Below are positions 17,759-24,440 of a stretch of DNA of 64,000 bases, one piece after another; positions within the stretch are counted from its first letter, which is position 1; each line of letters begins with the position of its first letter. A program made the translations under genes and the position numbers. This DNA is from Bog-793 sp963785415 (GTDB lineage Bacteria > Actinomycetota > Acidimicrobiia > Acidimicrobiales > Bog-793): assembly GCA_963785415.1 (NCBI GenBank), contig CAWAVB010000001.1, positions 1,798,001-1,862,000 of the forward strand. Reading direction: 5' to 3'. A model generated the notes under the pieces. That model was given only the letters and a program-made list of their open reading frames with translations, was not told where the DNA came from and made no database searches.

Positions 17759-18987
17759 TGCGTCCTCAACTGGTCATCGCAACACCTCTCTGATCGGCGA
17801 ACACTGGTGTCGTCGATGGGGAGGAACGGTGATGGCGAGGTTCACAGAAGCCGACAGGGTGACGATCTGGGAGATGCGGGAGGCCGGCGTGCCGGTGAAG
17901 CGCATCGCCAAGCACCTCGGACGCCAGAACTCTTCGCTCCGGAAGTTCATCGCTGATGCAGGGGGGAGACGACCGCACGAACGAGGGCGTGCTGAGCTCA
18001 GGCTCTCCCTTGAAGAGCGAGAAGAGATTTCGCGAGGACTCGCCGTAGGTCTCTCGCTCCGGGTGATCTCGACTGGACTCGGGCGTGCGCCCTCGACGGT
18101 GTGTCGAGAGGTGAACGCGAATGGCGGCCGTCAGCATTACCGAGCGCTCGTTGCCGATCGGGGTGCGCAACGACGCGCGCTGCGACCCAGGCGGGCGAAG
18201 CTTGCCCGGTGCCGCCGGCTCAGATCGACCGTCGAACGAAAGCTCGAGGCCAGGTGGTCACCCGAGCAGATCTCCGCGTGGTTGGCTCTTAGCTATCCGA
18301 ATGATCCGGAGATGCGGGTGTCCCACGAGACCATCTACCAGTCGCTGTTCGTCCAGGGCCGTGGAGCGCTGCGGAAGGAGCTCCACACCTGCCTGCGAAG
18401 CGGTCGGGCGATGCGAAGAGCCAAGGCCTACACCAAGGGCGGGGTCGGCCAGGGACAGCTCCGCAACATGGTGATGATCTCCGAGCGACCGGCCGAGGTC
18501 GCCGACCGCGCCGTGCCCGGGCACTGGGAGGGTGATCTCATCTTCGGCAAGAAGATGACCGCGATCGGCACGCTCGTCGAGCGTCACAGCCGCTACGTCA
18601 TCTTGTTGAAGCTGCCCCACGGGAACTCCGCCGAGTCGGTCCGCACCGCACTCGCGAAGCGCATCGTCACGCTTCCCGCCCAGCTCCGCAGATCGATCAC
18701 CTGGGACCAGGGAAAGGAGATGGCCGAGCACGTCCAGTTCACGATCGACACCGGGGTGCAGATCTACTTCTGCGACCCGAAGAGCCCCTGGCAACGCGGC
18801 AGCAACGAGAACACGAACGGCCTCTTGCGCCAATACCTGCCGAAGTCAACGGATCTCTCGCAGTGCACCCAACGCGAGCTCGATGCCATCGCCCGTTCCC
18901 TCAACAACAGACCTCGACAGACGCTCGAGTGGGTGACACCATCTCAGGCGTTCGCCAAGGCTGTTGCGTTGACCGCTTGAGTGCGCA
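17759..18987 (+). mobile_element. Complete IS30-like insertion sequence
   Basis: About 1.23 kb. Imperfect 25-bp terminal inverted repeats: left 17759-17783 (begins TGCGTCCTCAACTGG) and right 18963-18987 (read on minus: TGCGCACTCAAGCGG), matching at 20 of 25 positions by eye. GG borders both ends and could be a 2-bp target duplication. One intact transposase gene fills the element. It has landed immediately upstream of a PIG-L/LmbE-like coding remnant, removing or displacing that gene's start. Confidence 0.85.
17832..18980 (+). CDS. IS30-family transposase
   Basis: 382 aa from ATG 17832, preceded by GGGGAGGAACGGTG. N-terminal helix-turn-helix (RFTEADRVTIWEMREAGVPV ... IAKHLGRQNSSLRKFI) and a second HTH (GLSLRVISTGLGRAPSTVCREV), as in the family. 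The DDE core has PGHWEGDLIFGKK (first Asp), ITWDQGKEMAEH (second Asp) and SPWQRGSNENTNGLLRQYLP (Glu). Length and frame are intact. An upstream open frame to 17751 lacks a ribosome binding site and lies in the terminal repeat. Confidence 0.94.
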   Translation: MARFTEADRVTIWEMREAGVPVKRIAKHLGRQNSSLRKFIADAGGRRPHERGRAELRLSLEEREEISRGLAVGLSLRVISTGLGRAPSTVCREVNANGGRQHYRALVADRGAQRRALRPRRAKLARCRRLRSTVERKLEARWSPEQISAWLALSYPNDPEMRVSHETIYQSLFVQGRGALRKELHTCLRSGRAMRRAKAYTKGGVGQGQLRNMVMISERPAEVADRAVPGHWEGDLIFGKKMTAIGTLVERHSRYVILLKLPHGNSAESVRTALAKRIVTLPAQLRRSITWDQGKEMAEHVQFTIDTGVQIYFCDPKSPWQRGSNENTNGLLRQYLPKSTDLSQCTQRELDAIARSLNNRPRQTLEWVTPSQAFAKAVALTA

Positions 18988-18988
18988 G

Positions 18989-19552
18989 GTGATCTCTCCC
19001 CACTTCGACGACGCCGTGTTCAGCTGCGGCCACCTGCTCGCCCTGAACCCGGGCTCGGTGGTGCTGACCATCTGGGTCGATCCGGCGGACCTTTTCCAGG
19101 CGGGAAGCGAGTCAGCCTGCGCTGGCGGTTCACAGACCAACTTTGCCGTGTGGAGCGACGGGGCACTCGGTTGCGTCTGGCAGGACCAGTTCTCGGTGAA
19201 CGCGGGCGACGATATTGAGGCTGAAGTCACGCAGACTTCATCGGGCACCTGGACGGCGACGGTGAGCGACGTCACCTCCGGTCAGAGCACCACCGCCAGC
19301 GAGCCCGACGCCTACGCCGCGGCATCAGCTGAGTGGGTGGCCGAGCGGCCCGGCGTGGCGGGCAGCTCAGCCCTGACGCCACTCGCCGACTTCGGTGTCG
19401 TCACGTTCACCAACGTGAGCTCGACCCCGTCGGGATCATCGTCGAATGCCGACGCGATAGAGATGCTGCGGGCCAACGGCTCGGTGGCGGCGATGCGGAT
19501 CCCGGTACAGGGCGACACTTCATTCAGCGTCACCTACGAGCCAGCGGGCTGA
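18989..19552 (+). pseudogene. Chimeric remnant: PIG-L/LmbE-like start joined to C-terminal half of a G1-type peptidase
   Basis: One open frame of ~187 codons from GTG 18989, directly after the IS30-like element. The first ~28 codons read VISPHFDDAVFSCGHLLAL then GSVVLTIW, the metal-binding N-terminus of PIG-L/LmbE N-acetylglucosamine deacetylases. From about 19078 the frame switches to a peptidase G1 (eqolisin) pattern: DLFQAGSES (with the Gln region), NAGDDIEAEV, GTWTATVSDVTSGQ, SAEWVAERPG (Glu region), LADFGVVTFTNV and FSVTYEPAG at the end. Neither domain is complete; the deacetylase lacks everything after its first motif and the peptidase lacks its signal peptide and first half. Read as a deletion or recombination scar. 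G1 peptidases act at acidic pH. Confidence 0.65.
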
Positions 19553-19695
19553 CGGGAGCGCGTCGAGCGAGCGGATCGGACCCGGGGGACGTTGGTTGCT
19601 CGTGAACTACGCCGGTCTGGCTTGTACAAGCCGCCCAATCGGTTGGTGGACATCTACGTCCACTAGCTGAAACACGGTTCGTCTCGAACGCGAAC

Positions 19696-19735
19696 GCGAA
19701 GCACCGCCCGCCATCTTGCGGCGGGCGGTGTTCGC
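19696..19735. terminator. Strong hairpin, possible bidirectional terminator
   Basis: CACCGCCCGCC / GGCGGGCGGTG form 11 perfect pairs around a 7-nt loop, extended by GCGAA / TTCGC after a one-base bulge. No U-tract follows, so termination is inferred. It lies ~145 nt after the chimeric remnant. Confidence 0.5.
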
Positions 19736-20150
19736 ATCTCCTTTGACGCATGACGCCCTGTCGCCGGTTCTCGCGGAAAGCCCTTTTGCTGCGAAAGGGA
19801 GTGCTTTGGGCATCACGAAGTTTCTGGGGCACGCGCGCGGCAAAGCAGGCAGGGTAGCCAGTATTACGTGGCGCAGCGCAGAGACATCTCCAGTTGTGCC
19901 AAGACAAGCGAGACCAGCCTCGGCGCCGCGAGACGCCGGCATTAATGAAAGCGGGCTTGTACCAAGTAGATGAAGTAAAGGAAATGGCGACAGCCGGGCT
20001 GAAGCGAGCGGCCGGTCCACTGTCGGGCCGGTATGCCTCAAGGGCGAGAAGATTGCAGTGTATATATCAGAAACATCAAGAAGATCAATGACAACAGAAG
20101 AATCTTTATTGCACGTATCAAACATCTGTATCAGCTCGTGAATCGGAGCC

Positions 20151-20159
20151 TGCTATATT
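20151..20159 (+). promoter_or_regulatory. Candidate extended -10 promoter element
   Basis: TGCTATATT in the AT-richest part of the region fits the TGnTATAAT extended -10 consensus. No convincing -35 is seen at 17 nt. If used, transcription would start near 20166 and give a leader of roughly 800 nt before the coding start at 20981. Confidence 0.35.
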
Positions 20160-20287
20160 CGTGCATCCTGTCACAACAGCAGGTGCATGTAAGAAATACG
20201 CGTGACACCAATTTGTGGCAATAGCGAGGGTGCGCTGATCCCCGGTCCGTACTTGGTCACCTAAGTCGGGGGGAGCAAATGGTGAAA

Positions 20288-20344
20288 CCGTCCTTGCTCG
20301 CTTGAGAGCTGCTCGGGTTGGGGAGCAGTCGACGAGAGGGACGG
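20288..20344 (+). promoter_or_regulatory. Nested imperfect hairpin in leader
   Basis: Three stacked helices: CCGTCC (20288-20293) with GGACGG (20339-20344), CTCG (20297-20300) with CGAG (20333-20336), and CTGCTC (20309-20314) with GAGCAG (20323-20328). I do not recognise a known riboswitch core. Seen only once, so there is no comparative support. Confidence 0.35.
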
Positions 20345-20783
20345 GGGAATGAGCCCTGGAAGCATCGAGGTCGAGCAGGCATGGCCCGGAGCACAAAGCC
20401 GTGGCGGGCCTGTTGCGCTGGGGCTCGAGGGCCGTTGTTATTGTTATCCGGGACGGTCGGTCGGACGCGTCCGATGGCCAGCGTCGCGGTACGCCGGCGC
20501 TGAGCCGGGGCGTGCAGCGGGTCGGCGAGGCACTTCTCTTGGGAAATCAGGGCGTTACTTCGTCGCGCCTTCGCTCGCGATAGCTCGCAGGCGAAGGACA
20601 TTGGCAGCCCACTGCAGGATCTCTGCGGTCGGTGTCAGCGATGCGCCCGCCGATCGCACCGATCGTCACCGTCTGAGCCCGCACAACGATTTGTCGCCCG
20701 TGAGGATGCCGCCTGCCGTGAAGCGGCTCTTCATCGATTATGGGGTGGCTTCGTCGCGCCCTGGTGTCGGTGGGCAAGGTGTT

Positions 20784-20913
20784 GCGGTTCTGCCAGGTGG
20801 GGCGTCTGTTCCCATTTCGTCTAGACCCCGCCAACAGCGGTTCTCGCAGGTGGGACATGTTTTCCCGCTGGTCTGGACCGCGCCGGCAGAGGGCACTCCT
20901 CCGTGGGGTGCCC
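20784..20913 (+). ncRNA. Candidate structured RNA element, tandem copies A1 and A2 plus hairpin
   Basis: Copy A1 (20784-20834) and copy A2 (20837-20884) align with copy B at 23225-23274, upstream of the next secreted-protein gene. Shared pattern: GCGG(U/C)UCU, a hairpin of the form G(U/C)GGG ... CCC(A/G)(U/C), a loop with (G/A)C(G/A)U, then GUCU(A/G)GACC(C/G)C. The hairpin base pairs change together (U-A, U-G, C-G). GCGG and CCGC can pair around it. A different hairpin follows A2: GGGCACTCC / GGGGTGCCC (20891-20913); copy B has an unrelated-sequence hairpin at the same place. Position, 50-150 nt before coding starts, suggests a cis-regulatory leader. Confidence 0.5.
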
Positions 20914-20980
20914 GGGGGAAAGATCTCTGAGCTCGACGCCCTAGTCGGGCCGTCCACGTGGATGGCAGGAGGTGGATGAC

Positions 20981-23029
20981 GTGAAGCTTCGCTCAGTAGC
21001 ACTCGTGGGAGTGATGAGCCTGGCAGTCCTGGGCCTGATCGGGACTGGCGCTCACGCCGTCTTCACCACATCCACCACCAGCAGTCAGACGATCACGGCA
21101 GGCACCTGGGGCGCTCCCCCGACGGTCGCCATCACCTACCCGGTGAACAACACCACCTACGGCTCAAACTGGACAGGTTCGATCACCGGCACTGCCTCGT
21201 CCAACTCAGGGTCGGGAACGAGCATTACCGCCGTCTCGGTCGCCATCGAGGACACCGCCACGGGGCAGTGGTGGAACGGCACCTCGTTCAGCGCCGCTGC
21301 CCAGACCTTAGTGACAGCAAGCGGCACCACGAACTGGTCGCTCGCCCTAGCAGGCTCCAGCCTGAGCACGGGTGACACATACAGCGTCGTCGCCCAGGCC
21401 ACCGACAGCCTCGGCTACGTAGGTACATCCTCGACGGTCAGCTTCACCTACTGCCTGAAGACATCACCACCGACGCTCATCATCACCTACCCGGTCAATA
21501 ACACCACCTACGGCTCCAACTGGGGCGGGGCGATCACCGGCACGGCCTCGGCGGGGGCCGGGGCGACGATCTCCAAGGTCAAGGTCTCCATCCAGCAGGT
21601 CGGCAGCTCGTGCTGGACAGGCTCGGGCGACACCTACACGGCAACCTGCCCGAACTACGTGGCGGTGACCAGCGGCACCACGAACTGGTCGCTCACGGTG
21701 CCGAACGCTGATCTCACCTCGGGCGACCGCTACAAGGTCACGGCCCAGGCCACCGACAGCCTCGGCTACGTAGGTACATCCTCGACGGTCAGCTTCACCT
21801 ACTGCCTGAAGACATCGCCACCGACGCTCACCATCACCGCCTCCAGCGGGTCGATGACCTACGGCGGCACGGTGCCCGCCATCACGCCCAGCTACTCCGG
21901 CTTCGTGAACGGCGACACCGCGACCAGCCTCACCACCGCGCCGACGTGCTCGACGACCGCCACAAACTCGAGCCCGGCCGGCCCCTACCCCTCCTCGTGT
22001 TCGGGGGCCGTTGACCCCAACTACACGATCACCTACGTCCCGGGCACGCTCACCGTCAACGCCTCGGGCGCTCCCCCGACGCTCACCATCACCGCCTCCA
22101 GCGGGTCGATGACCTACGGCGGCACCGTGCCGACCGTCACGCCCAGCTACTCCGGCTTCGTGAACGGCGACACCCCTGCCAGCCTCACCGACGCGCCGAC
22201 GTGCTCGACGACGGCCGCCAGCTCGAGCCCGGCGGGCCCCTACCCCTCCTCGTGCACGGGGGCGGTCGACGCCAACTACACCATCAGCTACGTGGCGGGC
22301 AGCGTGAGCGTCGGCCCGGCCCCGTCGTCGACCGGCGTTACCAACTCGGCCCCGACCGGACTTAGCACCAGTGCCACCTTCACCTACACCGCGACGGTGT
22401 CGGGCCCCGGTGTCACCCCGACTGGCACGGTCATCTGGACCCTTACCGGGCCGGGCAGCCCGACCTGTTCGGCTTCGACGCTGTCGTCGGGAGGGTTGGC
22501 CACCTGCACGATCACCGGCGTGGCGGTAGGCAACTACACCGCGAAGGCCACCTACGGCGGCGACACCAACCACACCGGTAGCTCGGGTCAGGACAATCTG
22601 TCAGCTTACCAGTTCACTTCCACCCTCGTTCAGACGGTTACGGTCACCACTCCCGGGCCGACCATCACGGTCACCAGTCCCGGAAAGGGCGGACCCCCCA
22701 GGATCCTCGGCAAGGTGCAGCCGGAGATCTACCTCGCCGCCGTCGAACCGTGGACGCTTTTGTCTCACCAGACGGTGCACCTGAAGATCCACCTGTGGGG
22801 TAGGCGCGGCACGGTTACGGGAACGGTCAAGCTCCTGCTCGGCAAGAAGCTCCTGTGTGCACCGAAGCTCGTGAAGGGAAGAGGACGCTGCACACTGAGC
22901 TCATCGAAGATCGGGCGTGGGCGGCACTATCTGCTCTTGATGTATTCGGGATCGAGCCAATACCTGGCTGTGATCCACCACGTCAACGTGTACGTGCACC
23001 CCCTAGCGTCACCACGAACTGGTCGCTGA
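20981..23029 (+). CDS. Secreted repeat protein with SipW-class signal peptide, Ig-like and MBG-type domains
   Basis: 682 aa from GTG 20981, chosen because AGGAGGTGG lies at proper distance and because it aligns with MKFRFIALMGVLSL of the gene at 23449; ATG 20972 is too close to the ribosome binding site. Signal: VALVGVMSLAVLGLIGTGAHA, then VFTTSTTSSQTITAGTW, the SipW/TasA-cognate pattern. Domains: two Ig-like repeats of ~115 aa (ITYPVNNTTYGSNW ... GTSSTVSFTYCLKTSPPT), two MBG-type repeats of ~85 aa (MTYGGTVP, SYSGFVNGDT, AGPYPSSC), an Ig-like repeat domain (TYTATVSGPGVTPTGTV ... YGGDTNHTGSS) and a basic C-terminal domain. The last ~8 codons read out of frame into a duplicated Ig fragment, so the C-terminus may be altered. 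Likely an extracellular adhesin or matrix component. Confidence 0.85.
   Translation: MKLRSVALVGVMSLAVLGLIGTGAHAVFTTSTTSSQTITAGTWGAPPTVAITYPVNNTTYGSNWTGSITGTASSNSGSGTSITAVSVAIEDTATGQWWNGTSFSAAAQTLVTASGTTNWSLALAGSSLSTGDTYSVVAQATDSLGYVGTSSTVSFTYCLKTSPPTLIITYPVNNTTYGSNWGGAITGTASAGAGATISKVKVSIQQVGSSCWTGSGDTYTATCPNYVAVTSGTTNWSLTVPNADLTSGDRYKVTAQATDSLGYVGTSSTVSFTYCLKTSPPTLTITASSGSMTYGGTVPAITPSYSGFVNGDTATSLTTAPTCSTTATNSSPAGPYPSSCSGAVDPNYTITYVPGTLTVNASGAPPTLTITASSGSMTYGGTVPTVTPSYSGFVNGDTPASLTDAPTCSTTAASSSPAGPYPSSCTGAVDANYTISYVAGSVSVGPAPSSTGVTNSAPTGLSTSATFTYTATVSGPGVTPTGTVIWTLTGPGSPTCSASTLSSGGLATCTITGVAVGNYTAKATYGGDTNHTGSSGQDNLSAYQFTSTLVQTVTVTTPGPTITVTSPGKGGPPRILGKVQPEIYLAAVEPWTLLSHQTVHLKIHLWGRRGTVTGTVKLLLGKKLLCAPKLVKGRGRCTLSSSKIGRGRHYLLLMYSGSSQYLAVIHHVNVYVHPLASPRTGR
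21392..21815 (+). repeat. Near-identical internal direct repeats in the secreted protein gene
   Basis: The 73-bp stretch starting at 21392 (GCCCAGGCCACCGACAGCCT...) recurs without mismatch at 21743-21815, 351 bp away, and similarity continues past a single A/G difference. The two MBG-type units (from about 21838 and 22082) also share long identical stretches. This indicates recent duplication or gene conversion within the gene. Confidence 0.85.
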
Positions 23030-23181
23030 CGGTGCCGAACTCTGATCTCACCTCGGGTGACGCCTACAAGGTCACCGCCCAGGCGACCGACAGCGCCGGG
23101 AACGTCGGCACCAGCTCGACGGTGACCTTCACCTACTCCAACCACTGCACGTCTCATGCGCTCGGTGATTCACATGGCTAG
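23005..23181 (+). pseudogene. Orphan fragment of the Ig-like repeat (TTNWSLTVPN unit)
   Basis: In a different frame from the gene above, 23005-23143 reads SVTTNWSLTVPNSDLTSGDA, then YKVTAQATDSAGNVGTSST and VTFTY, nearly identical to the Ig-like repeat at about 21672-21800. It has no start or signal peptide of its own and ends at a stop at 23179. The upstream gene runs into it out of frame and stops at 23027-23029. It looks like the remains of a paralogous gene, or of the original 3' end, fused by recombination. Confidence 0.75.
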
Positions 23182-23224
23182 CGCACGACGACTTCGAGAC
23201 TTCGGTCTCGATCGACAAGGTGTT

Positions 23225-23301
23225 GCGGCTCTGCCCGGCGGGGCGTTTATTCCCGCCCCGTCTGGACCGCACCAACGGGGAGTTCCCCCATGGGAGCTCC
23301 C
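23225..23301 (+). ncRNA. Candidate structured RNA element, copy B plus hairpin
   Basis: 23225-23274 aligns over about 50 nt with the tandem copies at 20784-20884; the flanking CAAGGTGTTGCGG is shared with copy A1. The central hairpin is GCGGGG / TTCCCGC and the 3' part is GTCTGGACCGC. It is followed by GGGAGTTCCC (23278-23287), loop CCAT, GGGAGCTCCC (23292-23301), the same relative position as the unrelated hairpin after copy A2. A further small hairpin GAACCC-GCCT-GGGTTC is at 23315-23330. It lies ~150 nt before the TasA-like gene. Confidence 0.5.
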
Positions 23302-23448
23302 TGGCAACAAACACGAACCCGCCTGGGTTCCTGGACAAAGGCGACGTGATGATCCACAGGCCGTATCTGGTCGCCGGACCTGCGGGGAGCGACTGGCGAA
23401 CCCGACGCCTCAGTCAGTAGTCCATCTATTGAAGAGAGGCAGAACGAT

Positions 23449-24171
23449 ATGAAATTCCGCTTTATTGCACTTATGGGAGTGCTGAGCCTCGCAGGCCTGG
23501 GCCTGGTCGGGGCTGGCGCTCACGCCATTTGGACCACATCCTCCACGAGCAGCCAGACGATCACGGCAGGCACGCCCCAAGTCGTGTTGTCATCGGCCGA
23601 CGCGAGCAACGGTTGCACCACCATTGCGATTGCCGAAGCCAATCCGGGGCCATGCAGCGGAACACTCACCTTGAATGCACCCGCCATTGTTGGATCGACG
23701 TTTGAAACGCCAGCCAGCCAGGTCTGGGTGACTAACACCGGTGACGTCCCGGTGACTGAAACGAGCATCCAGATGGGTGCGTCGAGCGGCGGCTCGTCTG
23801 CCGACAACGCGTTGTTTTCCCAGATGAACGTGTGCCTCCACAGTTGGGACCTAAGTTACAACACCACCTACGCGGGCCCCGGTTGGGTTGAGGCAAACGC
23901 GCCTCTGAGTGAGGCCGTGGCTCTGGTCCCGACCGTCGTAGAGAATCCGGTCGTCATAGCACCAGGGGCATCCATCTGGTACTCGATGGAGTTCTACGCA
24001 GGGAAAGACTCGGCCTGTGGCACGACCTGGAGCGATGGCGGGCACACGGCTTCTGCTTTGTCGGGAGCGACGTACCCAAACGTGAACCCCTGGGTTATGC
24101 CAGCGAGCCTGACCAACGCGGCTGAGGGCGGCGTTGTCACTCCGACCTTCACGTACAACTACAGCAGCTGA
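23449..24171 (+). CDS. TasA/camelysin-like secreted protein with SipW-class signal peptide
   Basis: 240 aa; ATG preceded by GAAGAGAGGC. Signal FRFIALMGVLSLAGLGLVGAGAHA, then IWTTSSTSSQTITAGT, almost the same as in the gene at 20981. The mature part has the beta-rich TasA/CalY/M73 layout: a polar start, then VWVTNTGDVPVTETSIQMGA, SQMNVCLHSW, VVENPVVIAPGASIWYSMEF and CGTTW. In Bacillus, TasA and camelysin are processed by SipW and form surface or biofilm fibres; here a SipW-like peptidase gene follows. No HExxH motif is visible, so peptidase activity is unlikely. Fibre formation is inferred from family and context. Cys residues could form a disulfide. Confidence 0.82.
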   Translation: MKFRFIALMGVLSLAGLGLVGAGAHAIWTTSSTSSQTITAGTPQVVLSSADASNGCTTIAIAEANPGPCSGTLTLNAPAIVGSTFETPASQVWVTNTGDVPVTETSIQMGASSGGSSADNALFSQMNVCLHSWDLSYNTTYAGPGWVEANAPLSEAVALVPTVVENPVVIAPGASIWYSMEFYAGKDSACGTTWSDGGHTASALSGATYPNVNPWVMPASLTNAAEGGVVTPTFTYNYSS

Positions 24172-24196
24172 GCAGCCTTAGATAACAGCAGGACAA

Positions 24197-24231
24197 AGTA
24201 ATGGGGGGATCTTTACGATCCCCCCATTACT
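24197..24231 (+). terminator. Strong terminator-like hairpin after the TasA-like gene
   Basis: AGTAATGGGGGGATC (24197-24211) and GATCCCCCCATTACT (24217-24231) pair perfectly over 15 bp around loop TTTAC. No long U-tract follows, but this is the strongest hairpin in the region and lies 26 nt after the stop. It may separate the TasA-like gene from the signal peptidase gene or make read-through partial. Confidence 0.7.
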
Positions 24232-24440
24232 GCTATCTGGCGTCCAAGTTGGCACGGCATCTGCATACCTCACCGGGACCGAGCCTTGGGTCCGGCACTT
24301 CGTTCTTGTGGTAAAGCCGCCGTGCGATGATGAGGCGAACAGGCCGATGAGGTCACCAATGTTCGCGACGGCCTTCGCGGGTGGAAGGTTCACATTGGCG
24401 ATTACCTGTGCGACGGCACACCGTCATCGCAGGAGGGATC

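Larger units (their letters stand above)
19553..20980. other. 1.4-kb non-coding leader/intergenic region upstream of the repeat-rich secreted protein
   Basis: No reading frame here resembles a protein family; a 193-codon plus-strand frame (20349-20930) has no ribosome binding site and overlaps predicted RNA structure. The region contains a strong inverted repeat (19696-19735), an AT-richer island (~20050-20230) with a candidate extended -10 box, a nested hairpin (20288-20344), the direct repeat CTTCGTCGCGCC (near 20558 and 20748), and a tandem ~50-nt structured motif (20784-20884) with a following hairpin. I treat most of it as 5' leader of the gene starting at 20981. Confidence 0.55.

Noticed and set aside
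20257..20601. Known riboswitch (ydaO, c-di-GMP, ZTP or cobalamin type) in the leader
   Set aside because: GGGGGAGC and GTGAAACC segments looked suggestive, but I could not assemble the conserved core of any known class.
20349..20930. 193-codon plus-strand frame in the leader
   Set aside because: No ribosome binding site, no domain, spans the structured repeat copies; composition looks random.
21464..22573. Minus-strand 369-codon frame opposite the repeat-rich secreted gene
   Set aside because: Gly/Arg/Ala-rich repeats mirror the plus-strand repeats; the plus strand has the signal peptide and domain matches.
20784..23274. CRISPR-like interpretation of the repeated ~50-nt motif
   Set aside because: Only three copies, two in tandem with no spacer and the third 2.3 kb away; no cas genes; internal pair changes argue for RNA structure instead.
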